DNA from: a bacterium
GTDB lineage: Bacteria > Patescibacteriota > Minisyncoccia > Moranbacterales > UBA2206
Direction of reading: 5' to 3'
Length of the DNA stretch: 32,217 bases
NCBI GenBank assembly: GCA_030654225.1
Contig: JAURXY010000007.1
Span: forward strand, 1-32,217
Shown: positions 1 through 8,792 of the stretch, one piece after another
Numbering within the stretch: position 1 is the stretch's first letter
Layout: each line of letters starts with the position of its first letter
Program-made: the position numbers and the translations under genes
The notes under the pieces: generated by a model
Databases searched by the model: none
Seen by the model: only the letters and a program-made list of their open reading frames with translations
Told to the model about the DNA's origin: nothing

Positions 1-395
1 TCTTTTCCCAAAAGAAAAGTGGCAAAAAAGAAAAAGGCCATCCGAGCTCATAGAAAGATAAATTTTCAACTTTTTCGCTAAAATTTATAACTCGGCCCGA
101 CCAAATGCGTCGGACCTCAAACAGGATAAATTTCTTAACGCGAAAAAGTTTCAATTTATTTCTTTCTATTTCGCAAGGATGGGACAAAAATGCAAAATTC
201 TTTTTTCTTAAATTCAGCCTTGCGGAGTACTCCAATATAAATTCAAGTGAGCTGGCGTTAAGAATTTACTCATCTTAGCTTGACGTACTCGTCAAGCCTA
301 GTAAATTTAGCCAGCGAACGCAGAATTTATTGGAGTACGTAGCTCGGCTGAGAGTTCTTTTTGTTACTTTTTCTTGCGGAAAGAAAAAGTAAGGG
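1..395. repeat. Noncoding nested stem-loop block with degenerate flanking inverted repeats
   Basis: Edge tcttttcccaaaagaaaagtggcaaaaaagaa resembles the reverse complement of 355-390 (ttctttttgttactttttcttgcggaaagaaaaagt). Inside are two large imperfect hairpins (about 53-176 and about 226-345). No ORF. Confidence 0.5.
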
Positions 396-535
396 GAGAA
401 TTTCTTAACGCCCGCCTGCTTCGTAATGCTAGCCAAATAACAAATCGGGGTTTTAGAAGATTATAATTGCTTTATAATATCTCAACTTACTTTTAGTGGC
501 GAAGCATTGCGGGCAGGCTCAAAAAATCTCAATTT

Positions 536-557
536 ACCTGCCTGCCGGTAGGCAGGT
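536..557. repeat. Short near-palindrome ACCTGCCTGCCGGTAGGCAGGT
   Basis: Self-complementary by inspection apart from one central mismatched pair; intergenic. Confidence 0.6.
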
Positions 558-624
558 AATTCTTTATTTTATGGGATGGGAAAAAATGCAAAAAACAAAA
601 AACAAAATTCAAGAACGGTTGTAG

Positions 625-676
625 AAAAGTTGAGCTTTAGGGTGGAGCCTAAACTTTTCGAAAAGCTCAACTTTAG
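625..676. repeat. 52-bp palindromic intergenic repeat, copy A
   Basis: aaaagttgagctttagggtggagcctaaacttttcgaaaagctcaactttag is identical to 19065-19116; outer arms AAAGTTGAGCTTT/AAAGCTCAACTTT, inner TTTAGG/CCTAAA. Confidence 0.9.
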
Positions 677-798
677 TGGAGTAATTATGAAAGAAAAATA
701 AAATTATAAGAAAAGTAAATTTTTTGCTATAGTTAAATCAGCTCGGTGTATTTTTTGTATATTTGTATTTTTGTAAAATTTCGTAATTTTGTAGCCTT

Positions 799-1350
799 AT
801 GCAAAAAGAACTAATATTAAATCAAGAAAAAATATCATATACTTTCAGAAAAAGTCGACGTTCGAAGTGTATGAGACTCACGATCAGAAATGACGCGACT
901 TTGGTGGTGAGTGTGCCGTGGCGACTGAGTGAAGAAACCGCGATGAAGTTTGTGAAAGAAAAGGCGGATTGGATTCTTGGGAAGATAAAACATTTCCAAA
1001 GTAAGGAATCGAGTTTGCCAACAGCAACGAGAAAAGATTATTTGAAATATAAAAAGTTGGCGCGTGAGATTGCTGAGAAGAAGTTGAAATATTTCAATGA
1101 GTTTTATGGTTTCTCATACGGCCGAGTTTCTATTCGCAACCAAAAGACTCGCTGGGGGAGTTGTTCAAAGAGTGGTAATCTAAATTTCAGCTATCGGATA
1201 ATTTATCTTTCCGAAAAACTTTGCGACTATATAATCGTTCATGAACTCTGCCATCTTGGCGAGTTCAATCATTCCCGAGATTTTTGGAATCTCGTGGCAA
1301 AAAGGGTGCCGGAGTATAAGAAGATAAGAAAAGAGATTCGAGGGATGTGA
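799..1350 (+). CDS. YgjP-like (DUF45/M48-type) zinc metallopeptidase
   Basis: TRWGSCSKSGNLNFSYRIIYLSEKLCDYIIVHELCHLGEFNHSRDFW: HExxH-type zinc motif of the YgjP family. Confidence 0.85.
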   Translation: MQKELILNQEKISYTFRKSRRSKCMRLTIRNDATLVVSVPWRLSEETAMKFVKEKADWILGKIKHFQSKESSLPTATRKDYLKYKKLAREIAEKKLKYFNEFYGFSYGRVSIRNQKTRWGSCSKSGNLNFSYRIIYLSEKLCDYIIVHELCHLGEFNHSRDFWNLVAKRVPEYKKIRKEIRGM

Positions 1351-1355
1351 TTTTT

Positions 1356-4300
1356 CTACCAAATATCCACTTTTCCCTCCGGCACAATTATTTTCAAAGC
1401 TTTTTCGAGCTCTGTTGTGTTTTGGATGCAGTAGGGGGTTTCGAGTTTTGACCCGCTGATTGAGAGATAGACTTTCATAGCACCTAGTTCGCAACGATCA
1501 AAAAGAGAAGAAAGATTTTTGAGAATGGATTTGTCGAAGTTTGGCGGGAGGGTGATGATGAGTTTGGAAGCCTTATTTAGATTCTCCCTCTCCTGTCGCG
1601 AGTACGCGACATCCTCTCCCGAGGGGAGAGGAGGATTGGAAATAGATTTTTTCATAGGCTCACCGCCATTGTTTCTTTGAGTGTTGAGAATTCTTTTGAA
1701 ATTTTCCAATTCATTTTCATTGACGACTTTGACTGTATCGCAAAGCAATTTGAAACTGCCATCTTTGTCGGAAATTTTTCCACTCGCCAAAATTATTTTT
1801 TCTTCTTGCCACATTGAGCCAGTCGCTTCCAGAACTTTGGGGAAAACCAAAATTTCCATAGTGGAATTCATATCTTCCAGTGTGACAAACATCATTGTTT
1901 TTTGATTTTTGAGAAAAATCTTTTTTATCTTGGAAATTATCCCACCCACTGACACCATTTGCCCAACTGACTGCGCTCCAATATTTCGAATTGGCAAGGC
2001 CATTTTTTCAAAATATTCTTGATAATCTTTGACGGGATGATCGCTAATATAGAGTCCAAGAAGTTCTTTTTCCCAAGTCAATTTTTCTTTTTTAGAAGCT
2101 TCTATGGAGGCTTCTAGTTTTATCGGGGGTAATTTGATGTCAGCGTCTCCAAAGAGGCTAGTCTGATTGGAATTTTTAAGCTTCTCGATGTTTTTTGAAT
2201 GCGCCAAGATATTTTCAATGGAGGCGATGATGGAATTTCTTTCGGAAAATTCTTCTAGTGCGCCAACCTTGGAAAGAGCTTCAATGGATTTTTTGTTGAG
2301 ATCTTTATGACGTACTCTTTCCACAAAATCATTAAGACTTTTGAACTTTCCATTTCTTTTTCTTTCCTCTACGATTTCATGGGCAATAGTGTGGCCAACA
2401 TTTTTAACGGCGTTTAGTCCAAAACGAATTTTTTTTGTATTTTTTTCATTGTCAGTTATCACCGCAAACTGTTCAAAACTCTCATTGACATTAGGTGGCA
2501 AAACTTCAATGCCCATTTCTCGGCATTCAGCAATTTCAATCGCTACGCGATCAATGTTGTCTTGATCAGAAGTGAGAAGGGCCGCCATAAATTCAGCTGG
2601 GAAATGTGCCTTAAGGTAGGCTGTTTGATATCCAACCAAGGCATAACAAGCGGCATGGCTTCTATTAAACCCATATCCCGCAAAAGGTTCAATATAGGCA
2701 AAAACTTTTTCTCCTACCGTGCCAGCGATACCTTGTTTCATGCAACCTTCAATGAATTTATGTTTTTGTTCTTGAATAAGCGCGAAGATTTTTTTGCCCA
2801 TGGCTTTTCGAAGCACATCCGCTTCGCCAAGCGTGAAACCGGCCAAGGCTTGAGCAATCTGCATAACTTGTTCTTGATAGACCGCTACTCCATAAGTTTT
2901 TTCCAAGATTGGTTTCAAATTTGGATGCAAATATTTGATTTCTTTCTCGCCGTGCTTTCTGGAAATGAAATCGGGAATCCAGTCCATTGGTCCGGGGCGG
3001 TAGAGTGCCACCATAGCGATGATGTCTTCCAAAACATTGGGTTTCAAAAGTTTCAGATATCTTTTCATTCCGGAACTTTCCAATTGAAACACACCGGTTG
3101 TTCTAGCTTCTTGCAAAAGTTTGAAAGTTTTTTCATCTTCCAGGGGAATATCATTGATATCAATATCTTGGCCATAAGTTTTTTTCACAATTTTCAAAGC
3201 ATTTTGAATGATGGTGAGATTTTTTAGTCCCAAAAAGTCCATTTTGAGAAGGCCAATTTTTTCCACAAAACTATATTTGGTGGAAGAAGAATATTGTGTC
3301 ACTGTGCCATCACCCTTGCCAGTGATTTTTTGCAAAGGGGTATATTCTGTCACGGGTTCTTTGGTGATAACCACTCCACAAGCATGCATCGAAGCATGAC
3401 GCACGACGCCTTCCAAGCGTGAGGCGCTATCAATTAATTTTTTTCCACCCTCATCATTTTTGTGCAAATCACTAAATTCTTTCACTGACTCCAGAGCATC
3501 AGAAATTGTGGAAAACATTGGAATCATTTTGGCAGTTTTGTCACAAAAATCATAGGGGAGCCCGAGAGCTCGTCCGGCGTCTCGAATGGCCGCGCGCGCA
3601 GCCATAGTTCCGAAAGTAATAATTTGAGCGACATGATCATTGCCATATTTTTGCCGAACATATTCCAAAACTTCATCTCGCCGGTCGTCAGCAAAGTCCA
3701 TATCCACATCGGGCATGGAGATTCGTTCAGGATTTAAAAATCTTTCAAACAGCAAATCATATTTTATCGGATCGATGTTGGTGATGCCGATAAGATAGGA
3801 CACGAAACTTCCCGCGGCACTGCCACGTCCTGGGCCCACCACGATGCCTTGCTCTTTGGCCCAGTTTACAAAATCTTGCACGATAAGAAAGTATGATGCG
3901 AAGCCAGTTTTTCGAATAACATCTAATTCATAATCCATTCTTTTTTGATGTTCTTCGGTTATGTTTTCACCAAATCTTTTTTTGAGACCATCACTGGTAA
4001 TTTTCAAAAGATATGTTTCGGCCGTATATCCTTCGGGTACATCAAAATGGGGGAGTTGAGTTTCGCCCAAAGTTATTTCCAAATTGCATTTATCCACAAT
4101 TTCCTGGGTGTTTGATAGTGCCTCCGGAACTTCCTTGAAATGGTCAGCCATCTCTTCAGGACTTTTGAGATAAAGCTCAAAATCCATCAAATTCATTCGA
4201 TTAGTTTCTGTGACTTTGCGGTTAGTCTGAATGCAGAGCAAAATATCTTGAATTACGTTGTCTTCCTTATTTATATAATGAATATCATTAGTGGCGACCA

Positions 4301-4907
4301 GAGGAATGTCGAATTTCTTGGAAATTCCAATCAGGGCATCGTTGGCAATTTTTTGGTTAGTCATTTTTGGATGATGCTGAATTTCCAAATAGAAATTACC
4401 TTTGCCAAAAATTTCTTGATATTCCAAAGCTAAATTTTGGGCATCTTCAATTTTGCCGTTTATGGCAGTTTCTGGAATTTCTCCTTGCGCGCAAGCGGAT
4501 AGTCCAATTAGTCCCTCGCTATATTTTCGCAAGAGCGCTTTGTTGATTCGCGGTTTATAATAGAAACCTTCCAAATGCGCCACGGAAATTAGTTTCATCA
4601 AATTTTTGTATCCAATTTCATTTTTTGCAAGAAGAATTAGATGATAGCGAGTTTTGTCAACTTGCGTGTTATTTTTGCTCAAATAATCTCCAGATGTCAG
4701 ATACATCTCACAACCGATAATTGGTTTTATCCCACGCTCTTTGGCTTTGATATAGAACTCAATAGCGCCATAAAGCACACCATGATCGGTAATAGCGAGA
4801 GAGTCCATCCCAAGTTCTTTGGCACGGTCAAGAATCTCATCGACTTTGGCGAGACCGTCGAGTAAGCTATAGTGAGTGTGGACGTGGAGGTGAGTGAATT
4901 TTGGCAT
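1356..4907 (-). CDS. dnaE: DNA polymerase III subunit alpha
   Basis: PHP domain start MPKFTHLHVHTHYSLLDG, PDVDMDFADDRRDEV, YRPGPMDWIPDFISRKHG, C-terminal OB domain. The track's 10-aa upstream extension lies in a repeat, so the MPKF start is preferred. Confidence 0.96.
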   Translation of the reverse strand: MPKFTHLHVHTHYSLLDGLAKVDEILDRAKELGMDSLAITDHGVLYGAIEFYIKAKERGIKPIIGCEMYLTSGDYLSKNNTQVDKTRYHLILLAKNEIGYKNLMKLISVAHLEGFYYKPRINKALLRKYSEGLIGLSACAQGEIPETAINGKIEDAQNLALEYQEIFGKGNFYLEIQHHPKMTNQKIANDALIGISKKFDIPLVATNDIHYINKEDNVIQDILLCIQTNRKVTETNRMNLMDFELYLKSPEEMADHFKEVPEALSNTQEIVDKCNLEITLGETQLPHFDVPEGYTAETYLLKITSDGLKKRFGENITEEHQKRMDYELDVIRKTGFASYFLIVQDFVNWAKEQGIVVGPGRGSAAGSFVSYLIGITNIDPIKYDLLFERFLNPERISMPDVDMDFADDRRDEVLEYVRQKYGNDHVAQIITFGTMAARAAIRDAGRALGLPYDFCDKTAKMIPMFSTISDALESVKEFSDLHKNDEGGKKLIDSASRLEGVVRHASMHACGVVITKEPVTEYTPLQKITGKGDGTVTQYSSSTKYSFVEKIGLLKMDFLGLKNLTIIQNALKIVKKTYGQDIDINDIPLEDEKTFKLLQEARTTGVFQLESSGMKRYLKLLKPNVLEDIIAMVALYRPGPMDWIPDFISRKHGEKEIKYLHPNLKPILEKTYGVAVYQEQVMQIAQALAGFTLGEADVLRKAMGKKIFALIQEQKHKFIEGCMKQGIAGTVGEKVFAYIEPFAGYGFNRSHAACYALVGYQTAYLKAHFPAEFMAALLTSDQDNIDRVAIEIAECREMGIEVLPPNVNESFEQFAVITDNEKNTKKIRFGLNAVKNVGHTIAHEIVEERKRNGKFKSLNDFVERVRHKDLNKKSIEALSKVGALEEFSERNSIIASIENILAHSKNIEKLKNSNQTSLFGDADIKLPPIKLEASIEASKKEKLTWEKELLGLYISDHPVKDYQEYFEKMALPIRNIGAQSVGQMVSVGGIISKIKKIFLKNQKTMMFVTLEDMNSTMEILVFPKVLEATGSMWQEEKIILASGKISDKDGSFKLLCDTVKVVNENELENFKRILNTQRNNGGEPMKKSISNPPLPSGEDVAYSRQERENLNKASKLIITLPPNFDKSILKNLSSLFDRCELGAMKVYLSISGSKLETPYCIQNTTELEKALKIIVPEGKVDIW
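1586..1634. repeat. ~50-bp double-hairpin repeat inside dnaE (in frame)
   Basis: ccctctcctgtcgcgagtacgcgacatcctctcccgaggggagaggagg; homologous to 6561-6612 and 8448-8496. Confidence 0.9.
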
Positions 4908-4910
4908 AAA

Positions 4911-5047
4911 AAATAAATTCCAAATTACAAACATCAAATCTCAAATAATATCAAAATTATAATTTTCGAAATCAAAAACCGATTTCGATATTTGAATTTT
5001 GGTTATTGTAATTTATTTGGGATTTGTAATTTGATATTTGTGATTTT
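4911..5047. repeat. AT-rich imperfect inverted repeat upstream of dnaE
   Basis: cgaaatc-aaaaacc-gatttcg centre; outer aaataaattccaaattacaaacatcaaat versus reverse complement of atttgggatttgtaatttgatatttgtgatttt. Confidence 0.65.
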
Positions 5048-5203
5048 AAAAAATAAAAACTGGCTCAATCTAATTGATAATCCAGTTGAATAAAATAATG
5101 GCAAACTTTTTCATATGACTTGTTCTCCTCATAGCCCGGGATGACCCTTGGGTTTTGCAGGGGAATTTATTTCTATTTAAAGTATATCATAATCTTTGGA
5201 AAT

Positions 5204-5245
5204 AAAAAAGGACGGCTGGATTATATATCCGGCGCGTCCTTTTTG
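5204..5245. terminator. Probable bidirectional intrinsic terminator
   Basis: aaaaaggacggctggattatatatccggcgcgtccttttt: ~10-bp outer stem with A/T tracts both sides plus inner CTGGA/TCCGG stem. Confidence 0.75.
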
Positions 5246-5251
5246 GCAGAG

Positions 5252-5617
5252 TTAGATGCGTATTTTTTTCAAAAAGCAAGAAATTGCGCTTCCATAGCTT
5301 ACAATACAACTCCACCGACCATCTTTATTTTTTTTCAAAACCTTTTTGATGGTCAGAGGTGTTCCGCCCGGCAAGGTAATTTTTTCACCTGCCCGCGGTT
5401 TTTTTTCAGCGGGAATATACCCTTGACATCTGCCAAGGTCTATCCCGCTTTTTATATCCCCTCCAACTCGGAGAAAAGAGCAGATGATGATTTGATTTGA
5501 ATTCTCATCTTTCAGTGTGCATTTGACCACACTTTTTCCTGTGGATACACGCATGACTGTTACAATTATTCCGAAAATAATTTGATCGCCTTTTTTTGGA
5601 ATAGAGCTGATGATCAT
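5252..5617 (-). CDS. Hypothetical protein
   Basis: 121-aa ORF overlapping the stop of the upstream gene by 4 nt (ATGA), preceded by gaaaggaggcg. Confidence 0.7.
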   Translation of the reverse strand: MIISSIPKKGDQIIFGIIVTVMRVSTGKSVVKCTLKDENSNQIIICSFLRVGGDIKSGIDLGRCQGYIPAEKKPRAGEKITLPGGTPLTIKKVLKKNKDGRWSCIVSYGSAISCFLKKIRI

Positions 5618-5952
5618 GACGCCTCCTTTCCCGCAAGTATTTTGCAGGGGTTGATTTTGTCTGGAATGGGCTCGTCAATAGGATACTTTTCCTTTGTTTG
5701 CGATACCGTATCTATTTTTTTATTAAACCCATCGATTCTTTTTTTCAAGTCCAATGCATCATTTTTAATTACGGAATCCTCATTTTGCAGGGAATGTAAT
5801 TCTCTTGTCTCCTTGCTTGTTTTTAAATAATTATAAGTAAATTCTACTGTCTTTATCGTTGCGATTGTAAGCGATAAAAATAAGATAAAAATTAAAAAAT
5901 TTATACCACTGTTTTTTTCTTCTGATTCTGTTTTTTCTGTCGGTTCAGTCAT
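5614..5952 (-). CDS. Hypothetical single-TM protein with coiled-coil-like C-terminus
   Basis: FLIFILFLSLTIATIKTVEFTYNYL hydrophobic segment; SD-like aggaggag upstream. Confidence 0.7.
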   Translation of the reverse strand: MTEPTEKTESEEKNSGINFLIFILFLSLTIATIKTVEFTYNYLKTSKETRELHSLQNEDSVIKNDALDLKKRIDGFNKKIDTVSQTKEKYPIDEPIPDKINPCKILAGKEAS

Positions 5953-5971
5953 TTTCTCCTCCTAAGTTTTT

Positions 5972-6307
5972 TTATGGACAGTTTATTTCAAGCAATGATA
6001 TTTCCCTTGGTAAGAACTTCTTTTTTTTGAAATATGGTGATAATAATAAATCACCCAATTTTTCATTAAAAAGAGTAATAAAAAAATTAAGATCGCACCC
6101 CATTTCATTTATAGAAGCAATGGAATATTTAGGATCATATCTCATTTCATTAAACATGGCCTTATTTTTCATTATCTCAGTATGGATACTATTCATCTCA
6201 ATTATTATTTTTTCTTCTGCGCTTGGCTTCGCACTAAATTCAACAAAGGCCAATGCGAAGAGAATTAGCAATAGCCATTTTCCTAATGAATGCATTTTGA
6301 CCTCCAT
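5972..6307 (-). CDS. Hypothetical secreted/membrane-anchored small protein
   Basis: N-terminal hydrophobic segment MHSLGKWLLLILFALAFVEFSA; same orientation and spacing as the two downstream ORFs. Confidence 0.65.
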   Translation of the reverse strand: MEVKMHSLGKWLLLILFALAFVEFSAKPSAEEKIIIEMNSIHTEIMKNKAMFNEMRYDPKYSIASINEMGCDLNFFITLFNEKLGDLLLSPYFKKKKFLPREISLLEINCP

Positions 6308-6428
6308 GGAGTTTGATTTTTTTTGGTGAATATTCTGTTTTTAAAGAAAATCAAATCATGCTTTTTCTAAGACTGTTTATGTTAAATCAGGCTGTTAAAA
6401 AAGTATATTTAAGGATATAATAGAATAT

Positions 6429-7115
6429 ATGATTAAGTCAAGCTTTGAATTAGAGGAAAAATTAAGAGCCGAAGGATATGAAATTATCATCGGCATTGAT
6501 GAGGTGGGGAGAGGACCGTTAGCTGGTCCTGTTGTTGCGTGTGCGGTGGCACTGCGCGCTCCCTCTCCTGTCCCGACTTTGTCGGGACATCCTCTCCCTA
6601 AGGGTGAGGAGGATTTGGAAAAATTCAATCTTATTCGCGATTCTAAAATGCTTTCGGAAAAACAGCGGGAAAGCCTGTTTGATTTTATCGGGGAGAATTT
6701 TCATGTGGGGGTGGGGATTTGTGATCATCGGACAATTGATCGAGTGAATATCTTGGAAGCTTCTTTTCTCGCAATGAAAAGTGCGGTTTCGCAGTTGAAA
6801 AATAAAATTCAAAATTTCGATAATTCAAAATTGATAATTCTTTTAGATGGCAACAAAAAAATTCCCAACTTTTCCTTTGAACAGCGGGCGATTGTGAGTG
6901 GGGATAAATTGATCAAATCAATTTCCGCTGCTTCAATTTATGCTAAGGTGACGCGAGACCGCATGATGGGGGAGATGCACAAACTTTATCCCGAGTATAA
7001 TTTTGCCCAGCATAAAGGTTATGGCACAAAAATTCATATGGACGCCCTCAAAAAACACGGCCCCTGCGAAATCCATCGCAAAAGTTTCCGGCCAGTGAGG
7101 AAATGTATGGTGTGA
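6429..7115 (+). CDS. rnhB: Ribonuclease HII
   Basis: IIGIDEVGRGPLAGPVVACAVAL, LIRDSKMLSEKQRE, SISAASIYAKVTRDRMM, HKGYGTKIH. Confidence 0.96.
   Translation: MIKSSFELEEKLRAEGYEIIIGIDEVGRGPLAGPVVACAVALRAPSPVPTLSGHPLPKGEEDLEKFNLIRDSKMLSEKQRESLFDFIGENFHVGVGICDHRTIDRVNILEASFLAMKSAVSQLKNKIQNFDNSKLIILLDGNKKIPNFSFEQRAIVSGDKLIKSISAASIYAKVTRDRMMGEMHKLYPEYNFAQHKGYGTKIHMDALKKHGPCEIHRKSFRPVRKCMV
6561..6612. repeat. ~50-bp double-hairpin repeat inside rnhB (in frame)
   Basis: ccctctcctgtcccgactttgtcgggacatcctctccctaagggtgaggagg; encodes PSPVPTLSGHPLPKGEE, absent from typical RNase HII. Confidence 0.9.
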
Positions 7116-7152
7116 AGTTGATTTTAGTTATCATTTGAGATAATATGAAGGT

Positions 7153-8790
7153 ATGAAACAAGAAATTCAAAAACTTATAGAAAAAGCGGTAAAAGACCTT
7201 GGTTATGAAATGGGCGAGGTTGAAGTTGACTATCCAAAAGTCGAAACTTTTGGTGATTATACGACGAATGTGGCGATGGTTTTAGCTCAAACGCTCAAAA
7301 AGAATCCAATGGAAATTGCCGAGAGCCTAAAGCTCGGCTTTGAAAAATTCCTAGAGCCGAGCTTTAGGAAAATTGAGATTGTTGCGCCGGGATATATTAA
7401 TTTCTATCTATCGAAAGAATATCTGCAAGACAAAGTTCGAGAAATAAATGAGAAAGAAAATAAATTTGGTGAAAGTAAAATTGGAAAGGGAATGAAAGTT
7501 AATAATGAATTTATTTCTGCCAATCCGACTGGGCCACTTCATCTTGGCAATGGTCGAGGAGGATTTTTTGGGGATGTGATTGGGAAAGTTCTGGAAAAAG
7601 CTGGTTATGAAAATACAAATGAATATTATGTGAATGATGCAGGAGGGCAATTAGTTAGTTTATGGCAAAGTGTGAATCTAAATTCAGGCGAGGATGCTAT
7701 TTATAAAGGGGAATACATAGAAGATTTGTATAAAAAGTATTCTAAAAAACCTTGGATTATAGATACATTCACTTTTGAAAATGCTTTTATTTTTTCTGAA
7801 GATATTTTAGAAAATATTATCAAAAAGACAGTCAAGGAAAAAATGGAAATTAATTTTGACAGTTGGATTTCAGAAAAGAAAGATTTAGTCGACAGCGGTT
7901 ATGTCGAGAAGGCGATTGAAAAATTGAAAAAGAAAAAACTGACATTTCAAAAAGATGGTGCGATATGGCTTGAGACGACAAAATTTGGCGATGATAAAGA
8001 TCGAGTGCTAATCAAGAAAGATGGACAGAAAACATATTTCGCCTCGGATTGTGGATATATCTTAAATAAAATAGATAGAAAATTTGAAAAAATAATTGAA
8101 GTTTGGGGCGCTGATCACCATGGCTATATTTCAAGATTTCGCGCAGCAACCGAAGCGCTTGGATTCAAAGGTGAACTTAAATTTGTGATTGTGCAACTGG
8201 TACGTCTTGTGAAGGATGGCAAAGAAGCTAGAATGAGCAAGCGCGCCGGGAATGTTGTTTATATTGATGAGCTGATAGACGAAGTTGGCTTGGATGCCGT
8301 GAGATTTTTCTTTTTGATGTATGATGCTAACACTCATATGACTTTTGATCTTGGCTTGGCTAAAGAAAGATCTGAGAAGAATCCGGTGTACTACATTCAG
8401 TACGCGCATGCTCGCATATGTTCTATAATACGCAAAGCTAATGAGAACCCTCTCCTGTCCGGAGTACCGGACATCCTCTCCCAGAGGGAGAGGAGGAATA
8501 AGGTGGATTTAAAATTATTAACTCACGAAAAAGAGTTGAGTTTGATTAGAGAATTGAATAAATTTCCACAAGTTGTGGAAGAAATTTCGCAAAGTTATGA
8601 AGTGCATAAATTGCCGTATTATGCTATAAAACTGGCGGATAAATTTCATTCTTTCTACAACGATTGCAAGGTGCTAGATGATGAGAATCCAGAGCTAACT
8701 GGCGCTAGACTAAACCTCATAAATGCTGTTAGAATAGTGTTAGGAGAGACATTGCGAATACTTGGCGTTAACGCGCCAGAAAAAATGTGA
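7153..8790 (+). CDS. argS: Arginyl-tRNA synthetase
   Basis: ANPTGPLHLGNGRG (HIGH), ARMSKRAGNVVYIDELIDEVGLDAVRFFFL (KMSKS region), DALR-type C-terminus. Confidence 0.96.
   Translation: MKQEIQKLIEKAVKDLGYEMGEVEVDYPKVETFGDYTTNVAMVLAQTLKKNPMEIAESLKLGFEKFLEPSFRKIEIVAPGYINFYLSKEYLQDKVREINEKENKFGESKIGKGMKVNNEFISANPTGPLHLGNGRGGFFGDVIGKVLEKAGYENTNEYYVNDAGGQLVSLWQSVNLNSGEDAIYKGEYIEDLYKKYSKKPWIIDTFTFENAFIFSEDILENIIKKTVKEKMEINFDSWISEKKDLVDSGYVEKAIEKLKKKKLTFQKDGAIWLETTKFGDDKDRVLIKKDGQKTYFASDCGYILNKIDRKFEKIIEVWGADHHGYISRFRAATEALGFKGELKFVIVQLVRLVKDGKEARMSKRAGNVVYIDELIDEVGLDAVRFFFLMYDANTHMTFDLGLAKERSEKNPVYYIQYAHARICSIIRKANENPLLSGVPDILSQRERRNKVDLKLLTHEKELSLIRELNKFPQVVEEISQSYEVHKLPYYAIKLADKFHSFYNDCKVLDDENPELTGARLNLINAVRIVLGETLRILGVNAPEKM
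7326..7368. repeat. Palindromic element inside argS (in frame)
   Basis: cctaaagctcggct - 15 nt - agccgagctttagg, perfect 14-bp arms. Confidence 0.85.
8448..8496. repeat. ~50-bp double-hairpin repeat inside argS (in frame)
   Basis: ccctctcctgtccggagtaccggacatcctctcccagagggagaggagg. Confidence 0.9.
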
Positions 8791-8792
8791 TT

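Noticed and set aside
2562-3227. 221-aa plus-strand ORF opposite dnaE
   Set aside because: Antisense to highly conserved dnaE sequence; low-complexity F/S-rich product typical of shadow ORFs.
1356-4907. Alternative genetic code (UGA recoding)
   Set aside because: All conserved genes translate without internal UGA, and several use TGA as a natural stop (for example the metallopeptidase, rnhB and argS).
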